The notes: a model not told the origin generated them from the sequence alone. A stretch of 64,000 nucleotides of DNA from Bacilli bacterium (GCA_017525015.1 JAFXUK010000003.1:62001-126000); one strand, 5' to 3'; counted from the first letter of the stretch, positions 35,703-43,892 are shown. Program-made: numbers and translations.

Positions 35703-35722
35703 GATTTAATCCTATTTTTTTG
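35694..35722. terminator. Bidirectional intrinsic terminator, acyl-CoA synthetase / ispG
   Basis: AAATAGGAT-TTA-ATCCTATTT with A run before and T7 after. Confidence 0.8.
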
Positions 35723-36770
35723 TCATTTCAATTATTTCTTTCTTTAATTCTTCTACTAAATCTTCTTCTTTTACTTTTCTTATTATTTCACCTTTTTTAA
35801 AGATTATTCCTTCACCTATTCCACCGGCAATACCTACATCTGCTTCTCTTGCCTCTCCAGGGCCATTTACAGCACAGCCCATTACAGCTACTTTTATATT
35901 TGATTTAATGCCTTTTAAAAACTCTTCTATTTCTTTTGCCATTGGAATTAAATCTATTTGTGTTCTACCGCATGTAGGACAAGATACTAGAGTTGGCATA
36001 TCTTTTATTAAACCAAAATTCTTTAGTATTTCTTTGGCAACAATTACTTCTTCTTTTGGATCATCTGATAGTGATACTCGAAGTGTATCTCCTATTCCTT
36101 CTCTTAATAAAATACCTAATCCAATACTTGATTTAATTGTTCCACTAAATGCAGTTCCTGCTTCTGTAATACCTATATGTAATGGATATGGGAATGTTTT
36201 GCTTGCTAGTTCATAAGCTTTTAAACATAACTCTAAATTTGATGATTTTAAAGATAAACATATATCATAAAAATCTAATTTCTCTAGAATCTCAATATGA
36301 CGTCTTGCAGACTCTACCATTGCTTCAGCTGTAGGATGATGATACTTCTCTAATAAATCTTTTTCTAGAGATCCAGCATTTACTCCAATACGAATAGGAA
36401 TACCTTTTTCTTTACAAGCATCTACTACTTTTTTAACATTTTCTTCCTTACCAATATTTCCTGGATTAATTCTTATTTTATCTACTCCACTATTTATTGC
36501 TTCTAAAGCAATCTTATAATCAAAATGAATATCGGCAACTATTGGAATATGAATCTTTTCTTTTATTTTTTTTATTGCTTTAGCATCTTCTATATCTAAG
36601 CAAGCAACTCTTATTATTTCACATCCTAGATCTTCTAGTTCTAATATTTGTTTTACTGTACTTTCTACATCTTTAGTTTTAGTATTACACATAGACTGAA
36701 TAATTACTTTATCTTGTCCACCTATTAATACATTTCCTACTTTTATTTGTCTTGTTTTATTTCTTTTCAT
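35712..36770 (-). CDS. ispG: (E)-4-hydroxy-3-methylbut-2-enyl-diphosphate synthase
   Basis: IspG (GcpE) performs the seventh step of the MEP isoprenoid pathway. The 352-residue protein has the TIM-barrel start [18 protein letters not shown] and the C-terminal 4Fe-4S Cys motifs [11 protein letters not shown] and [17 protein letters not shown]. It shows that isoprenoids, including the undecaprenyl carrier, are made by the MEP route. Other MEP genes are not in the window. Confidence 0.96.
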   Translation of the reverse strand: MKRNKTRQIKVGNVLIGGQDKVIIQSMCNTKTKDVESTVKQILELEDLGCEIIRVACLDIEDAKAIKKIKEKIHIPIVADIHFDYKIALEAINSGVDKIRINPGNIGKEENVKKVVDACKEKGIPIRIGVNAGSLEKDLLEKYHHPTAEAMVESARRHIEILEKLDFYDICLSLKSSNLELCLKAYELASKTFPYPLHIGITEAGTAFSGTIKSSIGLGILLREGIGDTLRVSLSDDPKEEVIVAKEILKNFGLIKDMPTLVSCPTCGRTQIDLIPMAKEIEEFLKGIKSNIKVAVMGCAVNGPGEAREADVGIAGGIGEGIIFKKGEIIRKVKEEDLVEELKKEIIEMTKK

Positions 36771-36779
36771 AATACCTCC

Positions 36780-36807
36780 TAAAAAAAAAGACTATTGCTA
36801 GTCTTTT
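36780..36807 (-). terminator. Intrinsic terminator after the PrcB-C-like gene
   Basis: Minus strand: AAAGACTA-GCAA-TAGTCTTT followed by nine T. ispG then starts at 36770. Confidence 0.8.
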
Positions 36808-37912
36808 ATTTGTTCACACTCTTTATTAATTCCCCTGCTATACTAGTCATTTTATTATTCTCTCTGTTTTGTGGAAGTGATTCATAATTATAGAATTCTT
36901 CTCCACTTTCAACATTATATACAAATATTTTATCTGGCTTTTCATCTAAATTAATTGATACTACTGGATGTGTTAATAAAGCAATTGAACTTTCAGTAGC
37001 ATTAGGTTGTTGTTCCTTAACATAAACATAGTAGTCATTACCTTTTTTAAAAATATTAGTTACTGATAAAGAGAATCCACTTGTTGGTTTTTCTCCCATC
37101 GCAATAGATAATACTTTACTATTTCCATTTTCTACATATAAGTAACCTCTTTTTGTATAGTTACTCATTTGTTCATAATCAGATACTTTATATTTACGGA
37201 AACCATTAAACTTTAAGAAAGACTCTTCATTATTAATTAAGCTATACATACATCTTCTACCAAAACCAGTTCTAATATCTTTTGCTGTGACATCTTTAGA
37301 TGTTGATTGGAATAAGAATTTTGTGTCCATAAATATTTTAATAAGAGTCATTGATGCTTCTCCAAATTTAATCTCTGTTTCTTTTTCTGTAGTATAATCG
37401 CAAGGTGGAATTGGGCAAGCTTGTTTTTTACCTTTTATAACAATAACACTATCGGCATTTCTTTCAATAGTATATACATATGAATCAATAGAATAATTTA
37501 ATGTTTGATGAGCTACTTTAGAATAATCAATATATTTACTTTTTAAAAATACTGCGAGTAAGATAACAATTAATAATTCAGGAATAATTAATAATTTTTT
37601 AAAGAAATTCTTTACTTTATCTCTTTTCTTCTTTTCTTCTAGGGGATCATATACATCTTTTCCTAGTGAAATATCATTCCCATTAGTTTCTTCTTTATAA
37701 ATTGTGTCATCTTTCTTTTCATTTAAGATTTTATTACGTTCTTTTATTCTTCTTTTTTCTTCTTTTTTGGCTTCTCTTTTTTCTTTTAATCTTTTAAAGA
37801 AACCTTTCTTTTCTACTTTAACTTCACCATTATCAGAGTTTATTAACTCCATCATAGTGTTGTTGTCGTTACTACCGGTGTTTATTCCCATCATATTATT
37901 GTTATTATTCAT
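36806..37912 (-). CDS. Single-pass membrane protein with PrcB-C-like domain
   Basis: The 368-residue protein has a cytosolic, highly charged coiled-coil-like stretch (about 35-105, EKREAKKEEKRRIKERNK), one membrane helix (about 110-128, LLIIPELLIVILLAVFL) and an outside domain. Residues about 270-335 (GEKPTSGFSLSVTNIF ... TESSIALLTHPVVSINL) resemble the PrcB C-terminal domain, named from a protease-complex subunit of Treponema. The two Cys in CPIPPC could form a disulfide outside the cell. The role is unknown. Confidence 0.6.
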   Translation of the reverse strand: MNNNNNMMGINTGSNDNNTMMELINSDNGEVKVEKKGFFKRLKEKREAKKEEKRRIKERNKILNEKKDDTIYKEETNGNDISLGKDVYDPLEEKKKRDKVKNFFKKLLIIPELLIVILLAVFLKSKYIDYSKVAHQTLNYSIDSYVYTIERNADSVIVIKGKKQACPIPPCDYTTEKETEIKFGEASMTLIKIFMDTKFLFQSTSKDVTAKDIRTGFGRRCMYSLINNEESFLKFNGFRKYKVSDYEQMSNYTKRGYLYVENGNSKVLSIAMGEKPTSGFSLSVTNIFKKGNDYYVYVKEQQPNATESSIALLTHPVVSINLDEKPDKIFVYNVESGEEFYNYESLPQNRENNKMTSIAGELIKSVNK

Positions 37913-37959
37913 ATACTCTCACCTATTATAATAATATCATATTTTATATTTAAAACAAA

Positions 37960-38151
37960 TTAATTTTTCTTATCTATCTTTTCTTTTTTTATTTCTTTAA
38001 TTTCTTTTGGTTCTATTTTTAAATCAACTTTTAAGTTTTTTTGTAATTCTTTCTTTTGTTCTTCTTCTTTATATTTTTTTACTAGTTTTTCATTATGATA
38101 ACTAAGTATTGCTATTACTAAGGCTGCTAGTATTAATGGTAAGTACTTCAT
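37960..38151 (-). CDS. Small single-pass membrane protein
   Basis: The 63-residue protein has an N-terminal membrane helix (YLPLILAALVIAILSY) and a Lys/Glu-rich helical tail (EEEQKKELQKNL). A GTGAGGAT ribosome site lies before the ATG, so the ORF is probably real. The 47 bases between it and the next gene hold no terminator, so it may be co-transcribed with the PrcB-C-like protein. No family is recognised. Confidence 0.5.
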   Translation of the reverse strand: MKYLPLILAALVIAILSYHNEKLVKKYKEEEQKKELQKNLKVDLKIEPKEIKEIKKEKIDKKN

Positions 38152-38235
38152 ATCCTCACTCTCCTATTATTCATTATAACATATTTTTCTTCTCATTTAT
38201 TTTTTCTTATATTATAATTTAAGAGAGGTGTTAAG

Positions 38236-38928
38236 ATGAAAAAACTATTCTTATTATTAATTTGTGTTATTTTAATTTCTGGTTGTGCTAAGGAAGAAGT
38301 TAATACTAAAGAAAAAGTAAAAAGACCTGAAGTAAAACCTGAAGAAGTAACAAAATACGAAGATAAAAACAATACTCCAATTGGTCTATATTCTTTAAAT
38401 GGTAATACATTAACTAAATATACTACTATTACTAAAAAAGCTGTTATTGAAGAAGATTTAGGTGTATTTCAAGTATATCCTTCTAACGAAGATAAAATAA
38501 CTTTAAATAAAGGATTTGGAGAATCTTATTATGATACATTTAATAATTATAAAAAAGATACTAATTTGAAAGTTGGATTTAATTTAAAATTTCATTTATC
38601 TAGTACTGGAGAAGATGTATCTTACAATATTTTAAGTCCAAATGATTGTATGAACAGATGGGAACATTTCATGAATTATTTATATGATGATTATGCTAAT
38701 AGAGGTAAAGGTTTCTACTCACATATTGAAAATAATGAATATAATTCTAATACACTATTTACTGCTATAAAAATACAAAGTAGTTATCAAGTTGGAGAAG
38801 TTGATTCTAAAATACTTCTAACAGTATTTACATATGACACAGAAGATGATTTTGATGAAAATAAAGAATATAGAGGAAATAGTAAATATACAATGACTAT
38901 TTGTTTAGAAGGAAGAAAATGTGAATAA
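38236..38928 (+). CDS. Lipoprotein of unknown function
   Basis: The 230-residue protein has a clear type II signal: MKKLFLLLICVILISGCAKE with lipobox ISGC (Cys at residue 17). A Lys/Glu/Pro-rich tether (about 20-45) comes before the folded part. No known domain is recognised in the exported region. AGAGAGGTG precedes the ATG. It is monocistronic, with its own bidirectional terminator. Confidence 0.75.
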   Translation: MKKLFLLLICVILISGCAKEEVNTKEKVKRPEVKPEEVTKYEDKNNTPIGLYSLNGNTLTKYTTITKKAVIEEDLGVFQVYPSNEDKITLNKGFGESYYDTFNNYKKDTNLKVGFNLKFHLSSTGEDVSYNILSPNDCMNRWEHFMNYLYDDYANRGKGFYSHIENNEYNSNTLFTAIKIQSSYQVGEVDSKILLTVFTYDTEDDFDENKEYRGNSKYTMTICLEGRKCE

Positions 38929-38955
38929 AAAAAGATGTCTAAGACATCTTTTTAT
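38926..38955. terminator. Bidirectional intrinsic terminator, lipoprotein / SDR
   Basis: AAAGATGTC-TAA-GACATCTTT with A run and T run on the two sides. Confidence 0.8.
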
Positions 38956-38960
38956 TTTTA

Positions 38961-39719
38961 TTAAACAGCAGTATATCCACCATCTACTGGTAAGATTACT
39001 CCAGTAACATAACTTGCTTCTTCACTTGCTAAGAAGATTGCAGCAGCATTTAATTCTCCTTCTTTACCATAACGTTTCATTGGTACATGGCTATTAGCAA
39101 ATGCTTGGAACATTTCTGTATCAAGAACAGCTGTTGTTAGTTCTGTATAGAAATATCCTGGACAAATACAGTTAACTGTAATTCCATCTTTTGCTAATTC
39201 TGCAGCAGCAGCACGAGTAAAGTTAACAACTGCTCCTTTAGATGAGTGATATGCAATTGTTGGGATTTCAGTATTTCCAACCATACCATACATAGATGCA
39301 ATATTAATTACTCTACCATAGTTATGTTTTTTCATAATATTTCCGAATGCTCTAGTCATCTTAAATACACTAGTTTCATCTGTTGCGATAGTGAAGTCCC
39401 ATTCTTCATCATTCATATCAAGAACTCCTTTATCTTTAGATGATCCAGCACAGTTTACTAAAATATCAACTTTACCAAAAGTCTCTTCTGCTAATTTAGC
39501 AGCATTATCAATATCTTCAGTTGATGTTACATCACACTTAACTGGTAATACTCTTACTCCATATTGTTCTAGTTCTGCTTTTGATTCTTCAAGACGTTCT
39601 ACACGTCTAGCAAGTAATACTAAATCTGCTCCTTGTTTAGCAAATCCTTCTGCCATTTGTTTTCCAAGTCCTGAACTTGCTCCGGTAATGACAGCAACCC
39701 TACCTTTTAAATTAAACAC
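38961..39719 (-). CDS. Short-chain dehydrogenase/reductase
   Basis: The 252-residue classical SDR has NAD(P)-binding TGASSGLGKQMAEGF (about 12), NCAG (about 89), the catalytic Ser in INIASMYG, the YxxxK motif in AYHSSKGAVVN, and PGYF near 187. The family contains sugar and polyol oxidoreductases and FabG-like ketoreductases; the 252-residue form with the DGGYTAV end is closest to sugar-acid 5-dehydrogenases, but the substrate is unclear. The start is GTG 39719 with GGAGGA 10 bases upstream. Confidence 0.88.
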   Translation of the reverse strand: MFNLKGRVAVITGASSGLGKQMAEGFAKQGADLVLLARRVERLEESKAELEQYGVRVLPVKCDVTSTEDIDNAAKLAEETFGKVDILVNCAGSSKDKGVLDMNDEEWDFTIATDETSVFKMTRAFGNIMKKHNYGRVINIASMYGMVGNTEIPTIAYHSSKGAVVNFTRAAAAELAKDGITVNCICPGYFYTELTTAVLDTEMFQAFANSHVPMKRYGKEGELNAAAIFLASEEASYVTGVILPVDGGYTAV

Positions 39720-39800
39720 AATTTTTATTCCTCCTATTTTCTACTCTTTAATTATAACATGCAGAAAACGTTGTAGAGCCTTATTTTACTTATGTTTACA

Positions 39801-40325
39801 TTATTTAACTTGTTTTATTGCTAAATCGAGTGCTTCTTTGGCAGTACTGGCTGGAATACACTTTAACCTACACCTTTCATCTAAATATAGGTTAGCCAAC
39901 TCTTTTGACCATCCACCGAACTTATTTACAGTGATAATTGGGATGCCTGCTTGATAAGCTATAGCAATCTCAGTAAGAGTTCCTGATCCTCCTCCTAAAG
40001 CAATTATTACATCACAAGATAAGACTAGGTTAAATTCACGTCCTCCTCCTATTTCTTGCCCTGAATTAATAAGGATTGTTGGACGGAATTTACCAAATAC
40101 TTTTTTACTTTTTCCTCCCGCAACTCCTACTGTTATACCACCTTTTTTACTTGCTGCCTTTGCAGCTTCAGTAGATAAAGAGGTATACTCTTTTTCTGCT
40201 CCATAGACTAAGATATTGCCAGAATCTGCAATTAATTCTCCTAACTCTTTAGTAAAGGCTAAAGCCTCATCACTATAATTTAAATCAGCAGCCGAACCCA
40301 TAACTCCTATTTGTATTTTTTTCAT
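39801..40325 (-). CDS. SLOG-superfamily (TIGR00725/LOG-like) nucleotide-binding protein
   Basis: The 174-residue Rossmann-like protein has IGVMGSAADLNYSDEAL at the start, GGGREFNLVLSCDVIIALGGG and GSGTLTEIAIAY. The GGGxGTxTE pattern is close to the PGGxGTxxE of LOG phosphoribohydrolases, which cut the N-glycosidic bond of nucleoside monophosphates, but other SLOG proteins only bind nucleotides. It overlaps the upstream PRTase-like gene by 4 bases (ATGA), so translation is coupled. AAAGGAAG precedes the ATG. Confidence 0.8.
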   Translation of the reverse strand: MKKIQIGVMGSAADLNYSDEALAFTKELGELIADSGNILVYGAEKEYTSLSTEAAKAASKKGGITVGVAGGKSKKVFGKFRPTILINSGQEIGGGREFNLVLSCDVIIALGGGSGTLTEIAIAYQAGIPIITVNKFGGWSKELANLYLDERCRLKCIPASTAKEALDLAIKQVK

Positions 40326-40999
40326 AAACTTCTTCCTTTCAATTTTAATACTTTTACTACTTCATCATTTTCTTTAGTACCAACTATTTTTTCTGGTAGT
40401 TCAGACATTTTTGTTTTTTCTCCTTTTAATTTATCTATCTCTTCCCAAAGCATTATACTTCTTTTAATACATCCTTCTGAGAATGATTTAGAATCTTTTT
40501 CTGGAATAGATGCTCTTTCATTTGGATTACCAAATGGTTCAAAGTATGGTGCTTTCATAAATCCTTCTTTAGTTTTTACAACTATACCTGAACCAGCAAT
40601 TCCAAAATAGAAATCTCTTTCACAAATTTGATCTATGACATCTTCTTCTAATAAGATATTTGTTTTTAATCCATATTTTAAATTCTTATTAAAATAGTCA
40701 TATCCTTCTTTTGTACAAATACAAGATACTACTTGTACTACTTCTATTCCTTGTCCTTTTAATAAACTAATTATTTTCTTTAAAACACTTCCAGAGAATA
40801 CTACATCATCTGCAAGTATTACTTGTCTAGATTTAATTCTATTTCTTAAATCTTTTACTTGTTCTTCTAAACTACCTTTAGTTCTAGTTGTTAGTTCATC
40901 ACTACCATTTATTCTAGTACAGTCTAAGAAGAATATATTTTCTTCATCTGGTTTAATATAAATCTTATCCAAAGTTACGATGGGGATATCCACCTTCAA
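40322..40999 (-). CDS. Phosphoribosyltransferase-like protein
   Basis: The 225-residue protein has the type I PRTase motif VILADDVVFSGSVLKKI (about 60-76), like the PRPP-binding VxxVDDxxxTGxTL loop. The usual hood is not obvious, and the C-terminal half (VDIPIV ... EERDFYFG) is not matched to a known PRTase. Start: the frame opens at TTG 40999, inside the 80-residue upstream gene, with no strong ribosome site, so start or fusion is uncertain. It ends on TGA overlapping the next start. Confidence 0.65.
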   Translation of the reverse strand: MKVDIPIVTLDKIYIKPDEENIFFLDCTRINGSDELTTRTKGSLEEQVKDLRNRIKSRQVILADDVVFSGSVLKKIISLLKGQGIEVVQVVSCICTKEGYDYFNKNLKYGLKTNILLEEDVIDQICERDFYFGIAGSGIVVKTKEGFMKAPYFEPFGNPNERASIPEKDSKSFSEGCIKRSIMLWEEIDKLKGEKTKMSELPEKIVGTKENDEVVKVLKLKGRSL

Positions 41000-41207
41000 T
41001 CAAATTATTTACTTCTAACATTTCATCTTCTGAAATAATAGATACTTTATCAAAGATTTTATTTACTTGTTTTTTAAAGTCATATCTTACCTTTCTTATT
41101 GTATCTTCATTTGGTATATAATCATACCTAAAGTCTAATGAATTAACTCCTTCTAGTATTCTTTTTATATCGTTACTAAAGACGATACCATTTTTTATTG
41201 TTTTCAA
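40965..41207 (-). CDS. 80-residue protein of unknown function, first gene of the SLOG/PRTase operon
   Basis: The 80-residue protein has a helical middle (DTIRKVRYDFKKQVNKIFDKV) and no recognised domain. The start is TTG 41207 with AAGGAG about 9 bases upstream. It overlaps the PRTase-like gene by 35 bases in another (+1) frame. One possibility is that both are parts of one protein joined by +1 frameshifting at TAT-CCC-CAT; simple coupled translation is as likely. Confidence 0.55.
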   Translation of the reverse strand: MKTIKNGIVFSNDIKRILEGVNSLDFRYDYIPNEDTIRKVRYDFKKQVNKIFDKVSIISEDEMLEVNNLIEGGYPHRNFG

Positions 41208-41249
41208 ATTCTTTTCTCCTTCATAATCATATTTTTTTCATTTTTCTAA

Positions 41250-41286
41250 TAAAAAAATGCTATACAGATAGTACCTGTATAGCATT
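41250..41286 (-). terminator. Leader terminator upstream of the SLOG/PRTase operon
   Basis: 12-bp stem AATGCTATACAG/CTGTATAGCATT with a 7-base loop, then seven T on the minus strand. It stands between the promoter and the first gene, so it is either an attenuator or it blocks the operon. Confidence 0.8.
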
Positions 41287-41350
41287 ATAATAGTCATCTA
41301 TATTTATAAGCGATACAAGCACTACAAATAGCACTTGTACCTACGAGCTT

Positions 41351-41413
41351 TTAATGTCGTATTAACAAGTGCAGACTATTATGATGATGAATTTGATTAT
41401 ATGAATATTTCAT
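41351..41413 (-). CDS. Putative His-rich leader peptide (20 residues)
   Basis: The mini-ORF starts at ATG 41413 behind a strong GGGAGGATTATT site and encodes MKYSYNQIHHHNSL..., with five His in 20 residues (three in a row) and ends TAA at 41351. It lies inside a leader with exclusive hairpins. By analogy with the his leader peptide of enteric bacteria, a stalled ribosome here would change the fold downstream. It may be chance in AT-rich DNA. Confidence 0.45.
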   Translation of the reverse strand: MKYSYNQIHHHNSLHLLIRH

Positions 41414-41443
41414 AATAATCCTCCCTTTCATTTAATTGCGATT

Positions 41444-41472
41444 ATTTTAACATAAGTTTTGATATTTGTCAA
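41444..41472 (-). promoter_or_regulatory. Promoter of the leader/SLOG-PRTase operon
   Basis: TTGACA (41467-41472), 17-base spacer, TGT-TAAAAT (41444-41449). It overlaps the end of the 66-residue gene. Confidence 0.75.
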
Positions 41473-41669
41473 AATCTCTTTACTTTAGGATTATCTTCTA
41501 CTTCTTCTTCTGACTTAATATAACCCTTTTTCTTAGCAATTTCTATTACCTTTTCTTTACTAGCTTTTTTTATTTCTTCAAATTCTAGCATTGCTCCACC
41601 AAAACCTCCAATAAAGAAAGCTGGCTCTAAATCTTCAATCATTTTCTTTCTTAATTCTTCTACTGTCAT
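41469..41669 (-). CDS. 66-residue protein of unknown function
   Basis: The small acidic, helical, cytosolic protein begins MTVEELRKKMIEDLEPAFFI and has a glycine patch (IGGFGGAML) followed by Lys/Glu helices. TTAGGAG precedes the ATG. It starts 7 bases after the zinc-ribbon gene, so they share a transcript. No family is recognised. Confidence 0.6.
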   Translation of the reverse strand: MTVEELRKKMIEDLEPAFFIGGFGGAMLEFEEIKKASKEKVIEIAKKKGYIKSEEEVEDNPKVKRF

Positions 41670-41676
41670 ATTACTC

Positions 41677-42153
41677 CTAATATAATGATGCGAACGAAGC
41701 TATTCCTATAATTAGGAATACTATAAATAGCACCACAAAGATTGCAGCTAAAATAGCTAGGCCAATATAAATCCACATTAATACTTTAGCAAATGTATTA
41801 TTAGGATATTTAACTCTAGCAACTATCATTAAGACAATTGCAGCTATTCTTGTTGCGCCTGATAAAGCACTTATAATTGATCCTAAAGATCTAGATATTA
41901 AACTAGAGAATAAAGCAATAATAAATATAGCTAAAGGTCCTACAAAATATAGAAGTACTGAGATAGTACATAATAGATTTGCTTTTTTATTATCTTCTTC
42001 TTGAGAATTATTTACTACTACAACTGTAGGTGTAACTTCTACTTTATTTTCTTCTTTTTCTTCAACTTTATTAATTATCTTTTTAGGAGTACCACAATTA
42101 GTACAAAAAGAATTTCCTTCTTTTATTTTTTCTCCACATTTTTCACAATACAT
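41677..42153 (-). CDS. Zinc-ribbon membrane protein
   Basis: The 158-residue protein has an N-terminal zinc ribbon CEKC...CTNC (about 3-21), a Glu/Lys/Val-rich linker and three or four membrane helices in the last 100 residues (LLCTISVLLYFVGPLAIFII, AIVLMIVA, VLMWIYIGLAILAAIFVVLF). The family of such small zinc-ribbon membrane proteins is common in gut Firmicutes, role unknown. TAGGTGATT precedes the ATG. It is followed by the 66-residue gene. Confidence 0.65.
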   Translation of the reverse strand: MYCEKCGEKIKEGNSFCTNCGTPKKIINKVEEKEENKVEVTPTVVVVNNSQEEDNKKANLLCTISVLLYFVGPLAIFIIALFSSLISRSLGSIISALSGATRIAAIVLMIVARVKYPNNTFAKVLMWIYIGLAILAAIFVVLFIVFLIIGIASFASLY

Positions 42154-42201
42154 ATAATCACCTATTCTTAATATAATTTTACCATACTATATAAAAAAGC
42201 A

Positions 42202-42235
42202 ATAAAAAAGAATTACTATTTTACGTAATTCTTTT
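42202..42235 (-). terminator. Intrinsic terminator after the lipoprotein
   Basis: Minus strand: AAAGAATTAC stem, 8-base loop, GTAATTCTTT, then T6. Confidence 0.7.
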
Positions 42236-43070
42236 CAATATATGAAGCACTATATTGCTCACTTAATTTATTCTTTTTATGATTAGATCCTGCAGCCATT
42301 GTAGTCTTACCATAATTTAAAGCTTTACGATAAGTTTCTAATTCCTTATCACCTTTTAAAGTAGCTTCTTGTACTGCATAAATATAATCAATTGTATTCC
42401 AGATTTCTCCTACTCCAACTGGTACTCTATAGATGTCATCTCCAACATGAATTACATAATCTTCTGGTTCTTTTGAATAGAATTTAGCTGGAATAGTAAT
42501 CTTAGAATAATCTTTTGTAGATAATTCTAATTCATCTGCTACACTACCTTTAACTGCAGCCATCATGTATTCAATAGAAATATCTCTACCATTAGTTTGT
42601 ACCCAGTCTTGTGTAGTTTCTTTTAAATGATATAAAGTTTTTAAAGCAAATAATTTTCTTTCAAATTCTACTAAATCTTTACCATTATATGTAGCATCTT
42701 CTTTTAATAATTCAATATCTTCTGTTGTTAAAGCTAAAGCAGCTTCTTTTTGTTCTTTTGTTAATGAATCAAGTTTAGATACATCTTTAAAATCTACATC
42801 TTTTAACTGATCTAAAATATCTAATGATTTTTCTAGCTTTTCAGCAGCTTCAATAATATTTAAATCATCATTATATGATAATTCTTCTTTTTCAAGCAAT
42901 TCATCTACTAAAGTTACATCTTTAACATCTTGAATTTCAAGTATAGCGCTAGGTGATAATTTTTTCATATCTACTCTACCAGCACATCCTGTTAAAGAAA
43001 ATGCCATAGAACTTGCAAGTAAAACAGCAGTTAACTTGTGATAAATATTAATTTTATTAATCCCCTTCAT
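42216..43070 (-). CDS. Lipoprotein of unknown function
   Basis: The 284-residue protein has a type II signal peptide (KLTAVLLASSMAFSLTGCAG, lipobox LTGC, Cys about 29). The mature part is mostly helical and Leu/Glu/Asp-rich (about 55-130), then a more mixed part with VGDDIYRVPVGVG. No known domain is recognised. GTAGGGGG precedes the ATG. Its promoter is nearly identical to tandem promoter B at 21.3 kb. Confidence 0.7.
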   Translation of the reverse strand: MKGINKINIYHKLTAVLLASSMAFSLTGCAGRVDMKKLSPSAILEIQDVKDVTLVDELLEKEELSYNDDLNIIEAAEKLEKSLDILDQLKDVDFKDVSKLDSLTKEQKEAALALTTEDIELLKEDATYNGKDLVEFERKLFALKTLYHLKETTQDWVQTNGRDISIEYMMAAVKGSVADELELSTKDYSKITIPAKFYSKEPEDYVIHVGDDIYRVPVGVGEIWNTIDYIYAVQEATLKGDKELETYRKALNYGKTTMAAGSNHKKNKLSEQYSASYIEKNYVK

Positions 43071-43101
43071 ATTCTTAACCCCCTACACTCAATGTGTATA
43101 A

Positions 43102-43130
43102 ATTATACCACAAATGTTGGTTTTTGTCAA
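43102..43130 (-). promoter_or_regulatory. Promoter of the lipoprotein
   Basis: TTGACA (43125-43130), 17-base spacer, TATAAT (43102-43107). It differs at one of 29 positions from promoter B at 21299-21327. The spacer holds CCAACATTTGTGG, an imperfect palindrome. Confidence 0.85.
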
Positions 43131-43157
43131 TAATTCGTTATAGTACAACACTTTTAA

Positions 43158-43186
43158 TAAAAAAATAGACAACTAATTGTTGTCTA
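43158..43186 (-). terminator. Intrinsic terminator after the sortase gene
   Basis: Minus strand: TAGACAAC-AATTA-GTTGTCTA followed by T7. Confidence 0.8.
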
Positions 43187-43892
43187 CTTCTTTAGCTACT
43201 ACTATTTGAAATTTAGTCTTTGCAGATACTCTTTCATCAAAACTACAAGTTTGTAAAATTAATACTTTAGAGTCATCGTTTAACTCTATATCATGTTTTA
43301 CAAATGACTTCTTTCTCAACTTATCTAAATGTTCTTTATAAGTAAGTCCTGAAAAGCTTTCTAAATTAACATAATCAAAGTCTTTTGTTTCAATGTAACT
43401 TGAGAATACTTCATATTCTCTTTTTCCATCTTTATCAATAATATATATGTATGGATTATCTTCCATAAACTTCTTATCATTATAATTTGTTAATTTAACA
43501 AATGGTAATATTCCATATGGATCACTATGACCATATATTAATAGTTTTTTAGATTCTCTAATTTTATTTCTATAGTCTAAGAAACTAGTACCATTATCAT
43601 CATAATTATGATGTATATCATGTTTTAAATAATAATCATTGTCACTTGTTTGAACAACTACTTCTTCTAATACATTAGGTATTTGTACTACTGCGACAAT
43701 ATCATTATTACCATAAGTATTTTTTAAATTATTAAAATAATCTTCATAGTTATACTCTACTACTTCACTTACTGGAATAATAATCTTTTCTGGTTCCTTT
43801 GGTTTAGGAGTATTAGGTATTGTTGTGTTATAAATTACTAAACCTAAGAATACAGTAATTAATACTACTAATAATATTTTTTTATCCTTCAT
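43173..43892 (-). CDS. Class B-like sortase
   Basis: The 239-residue membrane-anchored transpeptidase has an N-terminal helix (ILLVVLITVFLGLVIY), the catalytic His in LLIYGHSDPYGILPF (about 127), the catalytic Cys in ILQTCSFD (about 218) and an Arg after it (ERVSAKTKF). YYLKHDIHHNYDDNGTSFLD is typical of the SrtB group. The likely substrate is the giant surface protein upstream. ATG 43892 with GAGGGAT upstream is chosen. It has its own promoter just after the terminator of that gene. Confidence 0.9.
   Translation of the reverse strand: MKDKKILLVVLITVFLGLVIYNTTIPNTPKPKEPEKIIIPVSEVVEYNYEDYFNNLKNTYGNNDIVAVVQIPNVLEEVVVQTSDNDYYLKHDIHHNYDDNGTSFLDYRNKIRESKKLLIYGHSDPYGILPFVKLTNYNDKKFMEDNPYIYIIDKDGKREYEVFSSYIETKDFDYVNLESFSGLTYKEHLDKLRKKSFVKHDIELNDDSKVLILQTCSFDERVSAKTKFQIVVAKEVDNN

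Larger units (their letters stand above)
41245..41437 (-). ncRNA. Structured leader RNA of the 80aa-PRTase-SLOG operon (putative attenuator)
   Basis: The transcript from the promoter at 41444-41472 contains, in order, a His-rich mini-ORF, segment A (GCACTTGT, 41365-41372), hairpin TACGA/TCGTA (41357-41361 with 41342-41346), segment B (ACAAGTGCTA, 41329-41338), segment C (TAGTGCTTGT, 41315-41324), and a strong terminator. B can pair with A (8 perfect bp) or with C (10 bp, two G-U), so the two folds exclude each other. CATCATAATAGTC (41374-41386) also pairs with GACTATTATAATG (41283-41295), 12 of 13. This is the layout expected of attenuation; the ligand or sensor is not known. Confidence 0.55.
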
